Positions 43,366 to 50,948 of a stretch of 57,047 bases of DNA are shown here, piece after piece (position 1 is the stretch's first letter; each line of letters starts with the position of its first letter). This stretch comes from Aureococcus anophagefferens. Its lineage: Eukaryota; Sar; Pelagophyceae; Pelagomonadales; Pelagomonadaceae. Location: assembly GCF_000186865.1 (NCBI RefSeq), contig NW_008705561.1, positions 3,053,888-3,110,934 on the forward strand. Reading direction: 5' to 3'. Both the position numbers and the translations under genes were made by a program. The notes beneath the pieces were generated by a model. That model was given only the letters and a program-made list of their open reading frames with translations, ran no database searches and was not told where the DNA came from.

Positions 43366-44941
43366 ATGGCGCGCCTGAGCCTGTATCGCGTCGTCGCCGC
43401 GTTGGCCGCACTCGTGCTCGCGGCGCAGTGGTGGCCGCGGGCGCTGCCGGCGCCGCCGCCGGCGGGCCCCGCGGGGCCCGACGGCATCGTCCGCCTCCGG
43501 CGCGCGTCCGCGCCCGCGCGCCGCGCGCCGCGCGCCGCGCGGACGACCAACGGTACGCGCGGCTGCGGCCCGCCGCTCTTCGTCGTCCACTGGACGCACG
43601 TGCCCAAGGCCGGGGGCACGGCGTTCGCGCGAGTCGCGCGGCGCGCGGCGTGCGCGGCGAACCCGCGCCTCGCGGCGGACAACCCCTGCTGCGTCGACGA
43701 CCTCTGCCTCGGGCCGACGTGCGAGTCGCCGGGCCGCTGCCCGCTGGTCATGGCCCAGGGCGTCCACACGGCCGCGATCGGCGTCCCGCGGCGGCGACGA
43801 TTTTCGAGAGATTTTGACCGGGAAGACGAAGAGCAATCGTGACCGACATGCTTGGTAGGCCGCGATGCAGCGTTTGGCGACGACGGGCCGCTGCGGCTAC
43901 GACTGGTTCTCCACGACGAGCTCCCTGCGGGCGGCTCTGGGCGAGGAGGCGCGGAGCGGCGAAGCGGCGCGGAACGCGTCGCTCGCGGCCTGGCCCCTCG
44001 CGTCGCGCGCGCGGTTCTACGGCGCCGCGGGCGTGCCTCTCGCGCGGCTCGACGCGGACGTCCGCGACTTCGCGCGGACGCACGACGGCCGGGGCTTGCT
44101 GGCGGCGGCGTCCGCCGCCGCGGAGCGCCCGCCCTGCGGCGGCGACGCCGCGCGGGGCGCGCACTCGCTGACCGTCGTGCGCCACCCCTTCGCGCGCGCG
44201 GTCTCCGCGTTCTACTACCGGGGCCACAGCCCGAACTACGACGTCTTCGACCTGCGGCCGGGCCTCTGGGTGCGGCCCTGGATCAAAAGGGCCGACGTGA
44301 ACCTGCGCGAGTACCTGGCGCTGCCCGAGTACGCGAACGTGCTCACGAAGATGTTCGGCGCGACGTGCCCCCGCGACGCGACCTGCGCGGAGAGCGAGTC
44401 CTGCGGCTGCAGCCGCACGCAGCGGTGCCACGCCTACCGCAACGCGTCCCTGGGCGAGGCGCACGTCGCCGCGGCGGTCGCGAACCTGCGCGCGCACCGC
44501 GCGTTCGGCGTCCAGGAGGCGTTCAACGCGTCCGCGCGGCTCGCGGGCGCGGCCTTCGGCTTCGCCGTCGAGAGCCGCGACCTGCGGCCGGACCGCCCGT
44601 CGGCGGCGCTCGCGGGCCGGTGCAGCCCGTCGCGCGTCATGCGCTCGGACCCGGCCGCGTGCCGCGCGGCGTTCGCGGGCCACGCGCTCGACGTCCGCGT
44701 CTTCGAGGCCGCGCACCGCGAGTTCTGCGGCCGCCTCGAGGCCGCGGGGCTGCGGCCGGCCGCGGACGCGGAGCTCGCGCGCGCGGGCCTCTGCGGCGAA
44801 CTGCGCCACGACGACGCGGACGCGGTCTGCGGGCCCCTCGAGGCGCCCGCGGCGCTCGCGCGGCTCGAGGAGCTGCGGAGGCCCTGCCGCAAGGACGGCG
44901 CGTGGTGGGCGCTGAAGCACGGGTTCCACAGTACCGCGTGA
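43366..44941 (+). CDS. Golgi carbohydrate sulfotransferase-like protein (two exons)
   Basis: Exons 43366-43782 and 43859-44941, joined in phase 0, give 499 residues. An N-terminal signal anchor (VVAALAALVLAAQW) is followed by a Pro/Arg-rich stem. WTHVPKAGGTAF (~85) is the 5'-phosphosulfate-binding loop of PAPS-dependent sulfotransferases ('H.PKTGGT'). HSLTVVRHPFARAVSAFYY in exon 2 is the 3'-phosphate-binding motif (family knowledge). Many Cys residues and NAS sites fit a Golgi-lumen enzyme that sulfates polysaccharides or glycoproteins. The C-terminus ends GAWWALKHGFHSTA. A short GT-AG intron separates the two motifs. Confidence 0.8.
43783..43858 (+). other. Short intron, 76 bp, related to intron at 54016
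   Basis: GT-AG boundaries in phase 0. The sequence resembles the intron at 54016-54083 over most of its length: shared TTTTCGAGAG.TTTTGACC, GAGCA.TCGT and GGTAGGC. No clear terminal inverted repeats. Two matching introns in unrelated genes suggest a second family of intron-forming elements. Confidence 0.8.
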
Positions 44942-45008
44942 AGTGCCGCCGTCGCGAAGGCCGGGCATTAACTTGGGGTTACGCGCGTCGCGTCCCGACC
45001 GGCCCGCC

Positions 45009-46061
45009 TCACTCGTCGTCGTCGTCGTCCATGTTGAGCATCTGGTCGATCATGTCGTCGGCGGCGGCCTCCTCGGCCTCCGGGTCCCAGTCCGGGTCCT
45101 CCTCGCGGAGCGCCGCCTGCTCGTGGAGCTTCTCGAGGTCCTCCTTCGCCTCCTTCTCCTTGGCCTCCTCCTCCTCCTCCATGGCGAGCTCCTCGAAGGA
45201 GGGCCGCTTGACGAGGTCGATGTCGTCCTTGTCCTGCTGGGCCATGTCCGTGATGAGCTTGCCGTCGTAGAGGTCGGCGATGAACTCCTGCTGCGCTTCG
45301 ACGAAGGCGTCGAAGTCCGTGGGCTGGTTGTAGGCCCAGGCGAAGAAGGAGAAGGACGCCATGAGGAGCGCCGCGCGGTAGTAGCGCTGGTTCGCCGCGC
45401 CGTGGTCGAAGGAGTAGCCCGGCTTGAACGAGTCGACGAACGTGAGCGACTCGTCGAAGAGGTTCGGGAGGATCCAGAAGTCGTAGCCGACGATCCAGAA
45501 GTTGAGGAAGAGGACCATGCGGACCGTGCAGAAGACGCACATGAAGAGGAGGAAGGTCACGGAGCAGTACCAGAGGTAGACCTTGAGGAAGTGGGGCCAG
45601 ATGGGGAAGCACGTACACACCAACATGCCGACGATGAGCGCGCCCGTCATGAAGTTGGAGAAGCCCTTGGAGCCCTCGAAGTCCCAGACGTAGTAGTCGC
45701 GGGGCTCCCAGACCTGGCGCGGCTCCCACTCGAGCTGGCCCTTGCCCGTGCGCTGCGCCCGGTGCACGTAGCCCGCGCTCATCATCGCCGCGCAGATCTG
45801 CTTCGCCTCCTCGGCCGACGCCGGCGCGTAGGGCCGCGGGTCCTTCTTCTTCTTCTTCTTCGCCTCGTCGTCGTCGAGGGTGCCCAAAAGGCAGTTGACC
45901 AGCTTCTCGCCCCGGAAGTACTCGACGCGCCGGTCCGTGTCGTGGGCGTTGCGCAGGCGCTCGATGCCGCTGCGCACGGGCACGCCCTTGGAGCTCCGGC
46001 AGAACGCTGCGACCTTCTCCAGGCCCTTCTCGCTCTCCCAGAGCTTCTCCGCGGGGGCCAT
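45009..46061 (-). CDS. SEC62: Sec62 ER translocon subunit
   Basis: 350 residues from the ATG at 46061 (MAPAEKLWESEKGLEKV); an earlier in-frame ATG at 46133 is possible. The N-terminal domain (VAAFCRSSKGVPVRSG...RVEYFRGEKLVNCLLG) and YVWDFEGSKG before the membrane part match Sec62. Two adjacent TM segments follow: NFMTGALIVGMLVCTCFPIW and VYLWYCSVTFLLFMCVFCTV, with another hydrophobic stretch after. The C-terminal tail is acidic and ends DDDDDE. Sec62 helps post-translational translocation into the ER with Sec61/Sec63 (family knowledge). Confidence 0.88.
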   Translation of the reverse strand: MAPAEKLWESEKGLEKVAAFCRSSKGVPVRSGIERLRNAHDTDRRVEYFRGEKLVNCLLGTLDDDEAKKKKKKDPRPYAPASAEEAKQICAAMMSAGYVHRAQRTGKGQLEWEPRQVWEPRDYYVWDFEGSKGFSNFMTGALIVGMLVCTCFPIWPHFLKVYLWYCSVTFLLFMCVFCTVRMVLFLNFWIVGYDFWILPNLFDESLTFVDSFKPGYSFDHGAANQRYYRAALLMASFSFFAWAYNQPTDFDAFVEAQQEFIADLYDGKLITDMAQQDKDDIDLVKRPSFEELAMEEEEEAKEKEAKEDLEKLHEQAALREEDPDWDPEAEEAAADDMIDQMLNMDDDDDE

Positions 46062-46439
46062 GGCTCGCGAACGCGACGAACGCGACGGACGACGAGGTGA
46101 GTCGCACAGGTCGCCAAGCCGAGCTCTCTTCAACTCGCCGCGCCTCTCACTGCAACATGCGCCGTCCGCTGGACGCGTCCCGGCGTCCGACGTCGACGCG
46201 GAGCGCAGTGAGCGCGCGTGCTGGTGGTCACCTTACGACGATGCTCAGTCAACTGCCATATATCTGACGTGTCGCGGCCGCCGCCGCGCGCGGCCCGTGG
46301 CGCCCCGCGGCGAACGCCGGCAGCAACGCCTTCGCTCGGCGAGCGTGCGGTATCAAATGCACGCTGCCACAAGACATAGAGCGCGCGGCGTTATCGAATC
46401 GCGCGCGGAAAAACCTCGGCGAAGGCGCGCGGGCGCGCC
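46062..46439. other. Intergenic region upstream of Sec62
   Basis: About 380 bp with moderate GC content. It contains TGCCACAA (46365-46372), which recurs in other promoters. No gene seen. Confidence 0.5.
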
Positions 46440-46796
46440 CTAGGACTCGGCCTCGGCCGCCTCGCGCGCGCGGACGCGCTCGGCCTCCTCGACGTCCGCC
46501 GGGTGGACACTGTGCTCCGGCGCGAGCTTGATCGTGAGCTCGTCGCCGCTGCGCACGTTGGCGCCGATGATCGCGTCGGGCGCGAGAATCGCCGCCTCCC
46601 GGTCGACGATGAGCCGGCACTTGGCGATGTCGATGGGGTCGTCGTCGTTGGACTCGTTGAACTTCTTCACGTAGTGCTTCATGATCTTGCTGCAGGGCTT
46701 CTTGCTCCAGGAGTCGGGCAGCGTCATCTTGATGACGAACTTGCGCTTGTCCTCGTTGTACTTGTCCTCGTCGAATTTGAGCGTCACGGACGTCAT
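46440..46796 (-). CDS. Small protein, possible beta-grasp (ubiquitin-like) fold
   Basis: 118 residues from the ATG at 46796 (MTSVTLKFDEDKYNEDKRKF). The pattern VTLKFDEDKYNEDKRKFVIKMTLPDSW, KIMKHYVKKFN, AKCRLIV, ILAPDAIIGANVRSGDELTIKL fits beta-beta-alpha-beta-beta with a final 'V..GD.L.I' strand like ubiquitin-like domains. The C-terminus is an acidic helix without a di-glycine, so it would not be conjugated. Function unknown. The frame is open upstream to 47090, but that stretch is Arg/Pro-rich and not protein-like. Confidence 0.6.
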   Translation of the reverse strand: MTSVTLKFDEDKYNEDKRKFVIKMTLPDSWSKKPCSKIMKHYVKKFNESNDDDPIDIAKCRLIVDREAAILAPDAIIGANVRSGDELTIKLAPEHSVHPADVEEAERVRAREAAEAES

Positions 46797-47108
46797 CGCT
46801 AGGCGCTCCCACCGGCGGCGGGCGGCGGGCGGACCGCGGCGGCGAGCGGCGCGGCGACCGAGGCGGCGGCGCGGGCGGCGAGGCTGGCGCGCGGCGCGAG
46901 AGAAGTCGACTAGCTCTACCACTGGATGAGCTGTGCGGCCAGCGCTCGCTTCGCTCGCTTCGGGTCGACTGGCACCTGTAGGCAGCCGCGCGGCTGCGGC
47001 ATGACTTGCGGCATGCGCAGGCCTCGCGCGCCGGCATCGAGGCCTTCCGCCGGCCGGCGGGCGCCGCGACGCATGAGCGCGAGCCTGCATCCGCCGTCCG
47101 CGCCATGC
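46797..47108. other. Intergenic region
   Basis: About 310 bp; GC-rich with a CGCTCGCTTCGCTCGCTTC repeat near 46944. A tRNA D-arm-like fragment occurs at about 46911-46932 on the minus strand, but no complete tRNA is present. Confidence 0.5.
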
Positions 47109-49301
47109 TTACCACGGCGCGTCGCGCGTTTCCTTGGGCGGCACGAGGCGCTCGAAGTCCGGCAGCGCCGCGAAGCCGAGCGCGAACGCCGGCGACGCCG
47201 GCTCGAGGACGCCGTTCGCGACGTCGGCGAAGAGCGGGTCCGCGACGCGCGAGCGCCGGTCCCCGCCGGCCCAGCGAAACGGCGGCGCGTCGTCGCGGCC
47301 GCCCGGCGCGGACGCGTTGCCCCTTCGCCACGCCGCGAGCGTCCCGTTCGCCGGGAAGAGCGCGCGCGCGGCGACGTCCGCGACCGGCGACCAGAAGAGG
47401 TTGCGGTCGGAGTCGACGCGGCCGGGGATCATGGTGCACTCGCGCGTGTTCGGCGGGCCCGGCAGCGCGATCGCGGACGAGCCGGCGTCGGGCAGGTAGA
47501 AGACGTTCGCGCGGAGCGTCGTCCCCGGCCAGGCGACGCGCGCCGCGTCGCCGGAGTAGCACGCCGAGAGCTCGACGGCGGCCGTCTTCGGCGCGAGGAC
47601 GACGTTGTTGAAAAAGGACACGTTGCCCCCGCCGTTGACGATGAGCGCGCCCTTGCTGCTCCCGTCCAGGACGTTGCCGTAGATGGTCGCGCCGGCGTAG
47701 TTGCCGTCGAGGTAGATGGACCACGCGAGGCCCCGGCAGCCCCGCGTCGCGTCCGCGGCGCTCCCGCGGCAGACGTCGCGGCCGTCCGTCGACGAGCTGC
47801 CCAGCACGCGCGAGACCTTGTTGTAGCGGATGACGTTGTGCAGGTCGAAGCCCACGGGCGCCGGGTCCTGGGAGCCGAGCAGCTCGATGGCGCCCGTGTC
47901 CGTCGTCTCCGTGCTCGCGAGGTCGACGACGTTGTGCTCGAAGACGTTGGACCGCGACCAGCGGCCGCCGGCGACGGACAGGTTGTAGAACGTGTCGGCC
48001 TGGAGCGCGTAGCGCGGCACGACGGAGATGCGGTTGTGGCCCACGTAGGTCTCCGACGCGCTCCGGAGGCCCACGGCCGCGGCGTGGATGAGCGTGCGCC
48101 CGAGGCGCTCGAAGACGCACCAGCGCACGTCGCCGCGCGACGGCGGCCGGTTCAGGGCCGTCGTCGCGTCGTCGACGCCGTAGAAGAGGACGCCGCCCTG
48201 GCCGAGGTCGGCGAAGGTCGACGCCGCCACCGTCACGTCCCTCGACGCGTTGCCGACGACGACGCCGTAGCCCGAGAGCCCCGCGGCGAAGCGGCACGCG
48301 TCCACGGCGACGCCCGTCGCGTTGTTCACGCGGACTGCGCCGTCGGACGGCTGCGCCGCGGGGCCCGTCCAGGTCCCGACGGCGAAGTAGTCCGCGTCGC
48401 GGAACGTGAGGTCGCGGACCGTGACGTTCGCGACGTCCTCGACGAGGACGACGGACCCGCGGAGGGGCGCGACGGCCGGCAGCGAGCCGTCCAGCAGCGC
48501 CGCGCGCTCCGCGGCGTCGACGGGGTTGTAGGACACGGTCCGCGCCTCGGCGTCGAAGTAGAACTGGCCCGCGCCGACGGAGTCGCGGACGTTCTCGAGC
48601 CAGTAGCGCTGGTGCAGGTGGAGCCCCCGCGACAGCGGCAGCTCGATCTCGCCGGACGCGTGGGACAGGATGGGCACGATCTGGTTGAGCACGTCGGCCT
48701 CGCCCGTGCCGAAGATGTTCGCCCAGGCGCCCGCCAGGTCGCCGGGCGCGCCGTCGGGCAGCCCGACGCGGCACGTCGGCGTGGGCAGCGCGGGCGACTT
48801 CCCGGGGCACATGATGCCGTCGCACCAGACGCAGGACTCGTCGGCGGCGTCGTCGACGAAGAGCCAGCCCGTCGCGTAGTCGCCGTCGACGCGCTGCGGG
48901 TAGCGCGACCGCTCGCGGCGGTCCGGGCCGACCCGCAGCGACTTGACCTCGGGAAACGCGGACGCGTCCGCGACGAGCAGGCCGCCCGCGGACGCCTCGA
49001 AAGCCAGGGGCCGCCCGCCGGAGACGAGCGCGCCGCCCTCCCAGACGCTGTGCGAGGGCAGCCGCACGTGCGTCGCGTAGCAGGTGCCCCGGGCCTCGAC
49101 GGCGCCGCCCCGCGCCGCCGCCGCCGCCGCCTCTTCGAGGGTCGCGAAGGGGTCCGCCGCACTGCCCGCGCCCGTGCCGGCGCGGTCGCAGTCCACGAAC
49201 CAGCGCGCCCCGGACGCGACGCGGGCGAGAGCGAGGAAGGTGGCGAGATGAAAGACCATTCCACGGGCGAGAGCGAGGAAGGTGGCGAGAGGGAGGGCCA
49301 T
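47109..49301 (-). CDS. Secreted right-handed beta-helix protein (pectate-lyase-like fold)
   Basis: 730 residues from the ATG at 49301, or 716 from 49259. The signal peptide is duplicated (MALPLATFLALARG then MVFHLATFLALARV). ARWFVDCDRAGTGAGSAADPFATLEEA is the usual opening of beta-helix proteins (xxVD..GSG..A.PF.TL..A). Successive rungs follow: VTVRDLTFRDADYFAVG, VAVDACRFAAGLSGYGVVVG, VTVAASTFADLGQGGVLFYG, NVFEHNVVDLASTETTDTG, VIRYNKVSRVLG, TIYGNVLDGSSKGALIVNGG. The later Cys-rich part and FDRLF..ADP-like end (RVADPLFADVANG) fit a secreted polysaccharide-binding or -cleaving enzyme. Catalytic residues cannot be assigned. 57 bp from the divergent GH43 gene. Confidence 0.75.
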   Translation of the reverse strand: MALPLATFLALARGMVFHLATFLALARVASGARWFVDCDRAGTGAGSAADPFATLEEAAAAAARGGAVEARGTCYATHVRLPSHSVWEGGALVSGGRPLAFEASAGGLLVADASAFPEVKSLRVGPDRRERSRYPQRVDGDYATGWLFVDDAADESCVWCDGIMCPGKSPALPTPTCRVGLPDGAPGDLAGAWANIFGTGEADVLNQIVPILSHASGEIELPLSRGLHLHQRYWLENVRDSVGAGQFYFDAEARTVSYNPVDAAERAALLDGSLPAVAPLRGSVVLVEDVANVTVRDLTFRDADYFAVGTWTGPAAQPSDGAVRVNNATGVAVDACRFAAGLSGYGVVVGNASRDVTVAASTFADLGQGGVLFYGVDDATTALNRPPSRGDVRWCVFERLGRTLIHAAAVGLRSASETYVGHNRISVVPRYALQADTFYNLSVAGGRWSRSNVFEHNVVDLASTETTDTGAIELLGSQDPAPVGFDLHNVIRYNKVSRVLGSSSTDGRDVCRGSAADATRGCRGLAWSIYLDGNYAGATIYGNVLDGSSKGALIVNGGGNVSFFNNVVLAPKTAAVELSACYSGDAARVAWPGTTLRANVFYLPDAGSSAIALPGPPNTRECTMIPGRVDSDRNLFWSPVADVAARALFPANGTLAAWRRGNASAPGGRDDAPPFRWAGGDRRSRVADPLFADVANGVLEPASPAFALGFAALPDFERLVPPKETRDAPW
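49221..49290 (-). repeat. Tandem duplication of signal-peptide coding sequence, 42-bp period
   Basis: A 28-bp near-identical block (contains GGGCGAGAGCGAGGAAGGTG) occurs at 49221-49248 and 49263-49290. In the minus-strand gene it encodes LATFLALAR twice, giving two in-frame candidate starts (49301 and 49259). Confidence 0.85.
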
Positions 49302-49358
49302 CGCAGCGCGCGCTTTACAATCTTCTTCAACTTTCTTCTTTTTGTTCTCGATCACGGT

Positions 49359-50948
49359 ATGGTGCGAGCGCGCGGCGCCTGGCTGCTCGCTGGCCTGCTC
49401 GGGCGAGTTTACGCGGGCAATCCCATCATGCTGCCGTCGCTCGGCATCGCGGACCCGCACGCCCACGTCTGGCCCGGCGATCCCGACACGGTCTTCGTCT
49501 ACGCCACGCACGACTGCAGCCCGAGCGGGCGAGGGAACTGCACCGCATCCCGGGGTCTCGGGTTTCGCATGGACGACTGGTGCGTGCCCCCCTCCCGGGA
49601 GTCCTGCGTTGAGAGTCGCATGCAGGTGGGTCTGGTCGACGACGGACCTCCTGAACTGGACGCTCGAGGCCACGGTCTCGCCGAGCGTCGTCTCCTGGGA
49701 GACGAACGACACGGCGCGGGAGTGCTGGGCCACCGACGCGGCCCAGAGGGACGACGGCGAGACCTTCTTCTACCTCTCCGTGGGGTGCGTCGCGCCCGCT
49801 CCCTGGATCGACGCGACGTCTCCCCGTAGGCCCAAGCAGATCGGCGTCGTGAGCGGCCCGACGGCGCGCGGCCCCTTTTCGGACCCCATCGGCAAGGCGC
49901 TCGTGCCCGAGGGCCTCGTGCCGTCCTACTCGCGGGACCCCTGCGTCTTCCGCGAGGGCGACGACTACTACCTCATCTGGGGCACGTTCTCCTATTACGT
50001 CGCGAAGCTCGACGGCTCCCTCGCCGCGCTCGCGGAGGCGCCCCGGCCCGTCGTCATACGGAACCAGGAGCACCGCGACGACAAGCCCTTCGTGCACCGG
50101 GCGAACGGGCTCTACTACCTGAGCTGGGGCTGCTTCTACGCCGTGTCGAACAGCTCCGTCTACGGGCCCTACGACTACGTCGGGTCCTTCGCACAGGGCA
50201 GCAAAAGAGAGCGAAATTCCCAACTTCAAAGGCTCCGATCTCGGCCGTGTTCCACTCGTTTCGGCTGATTTTTGGACGAGCGATCATCTCTCGGAACGGT
50301 CTCGAAGCGTGGATGCTTTTTTCTGGAACGCGTGCGCGCGGAACACTCATGTTGAAGCGACGTTGAATCACTCTTTTGCTGCCCAGGTCCTTCATCGACG
50401 CGGCGACGCTCGAGAACACGTCCTTCGCGTCCGGCGGCGGCACCGCGGACCGCCACGGGAGCTTCTTCGCCTTCCACAACCAGACCTACTTCGCCTGCAA
50501 CGACCGGAGCCACGGCGGCGGCTCGGGCTACCGCAACACGATCGTCAACTACGTGCACTACGCCGCGAACGGCTCCATCGCGCCCCTCCGCATCGACGAG
50601 GTCGGCGTCGGCGCCTTCGACGTCGCGGCGTCGCCGCGCGTCGAGGCCGAGAACTACTTCTCCGCGTCCGGCGCCGCGGCGAAGCGCGAGACGGCGGCCG
50701 GCTTCGCCGTGGACGTCGGGCCGGGCGCGGCGCTCGCGTACAACGCGGTCCGCAACGTGCCCCCGGGCGCGACGCTGCGGCTCGTCGGCGCGGGCGACGC
50801 GGTCTTCGAGGTGGCGGCGGACGGCGCCGAAATCGGCACGTGCGGCGTCGGCGCGCCGTGCGGTCCGCTCCCGGCCGGCGACGTGGCCGTGCTCTACGTC
50901 ACCGCGGTCCGCGGGGCCGGGACGCTGGACGCGCTCGAAATTATTTAA
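49359..50948 (+). CDS. GH43 glycosidase with CBM6-like C-terminal domain (three exons)
   Basis: Exons 49359-49579, 49626-50183 and 50387-50948 give 446 residues. The signal peptide is MVRARGAWLLAGLLGRVYAG. The GH43 propeller opens NPIMLPSLGIADPHAHVW (catalytic-base Asp), then FVYATHDCSPSG, MDDW-WVWSTTDLLNWT (across intron 1), ECWATDAAQRDDGETFFYLSVG, YSRDPCVFREGDDYYLIWG (pKa-modulator Asp region) and NGLYYLSWGCFYA. Exon 3 contains HRHGSFFAFHNQTYFACNDRSH-like sequence. From ~345 a CBM6-like beta-sandwich begins (VEAENYFSASGAAAKRETAAG). Such enzymes cleave arabinan/xylan or galactan (family knowledge). Intron 2 is an introner. The stop codon overlaps the heme-oxygenase stop (TTAA, 50945-50948). 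Confidence 0.85.
49580..49625 (+). other. 46-bp intron in the GH43 gene
   Basis: GT-AG boundaries (49580-49581, 49624-49625), phase 2. Removing it restores the family motif MDDWWVWSTTD in one frame; the two sides are otherwise in different frames. It is very short for a spliceosomal intron, and a C-rich run follows the donor. Confidence 0.6.
50192..50386 (-). mobile_element. Introner element, reverse orientation, in the GH43 gene
   Basis: Very similar to 39451-39635: CTCCGATCTCGGCCGT, CTCGTTTCGGCTGAT and TCTCGGAACGGTCTCGAAGC are shared. The terminal repeats GGGCAGCAAAAGAG/CTCTTTTGCTGCCC match over 14 bases. Duplications GTCCTTCG (50184-50191) and GTCCTTCA (50387-50394) differ at one position. 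The intron 50184-50386 is GT-AG and restores VGSFIDAATLEN. Two extra bases (CA) lie between the left duplicate and the terminal repeat. Confidence 0.9.

Noticed and set aside
46905..46935. tRNA-like D-arm (AGCTCATCCAGTGGTAGAGC on the minus strand)
   Set aside because: The D-arm resembles a tRNA or Pol III box A, but no matching T-arm (GGTTCRA) or acceptor stem is found within the expected distance. Probably chance.
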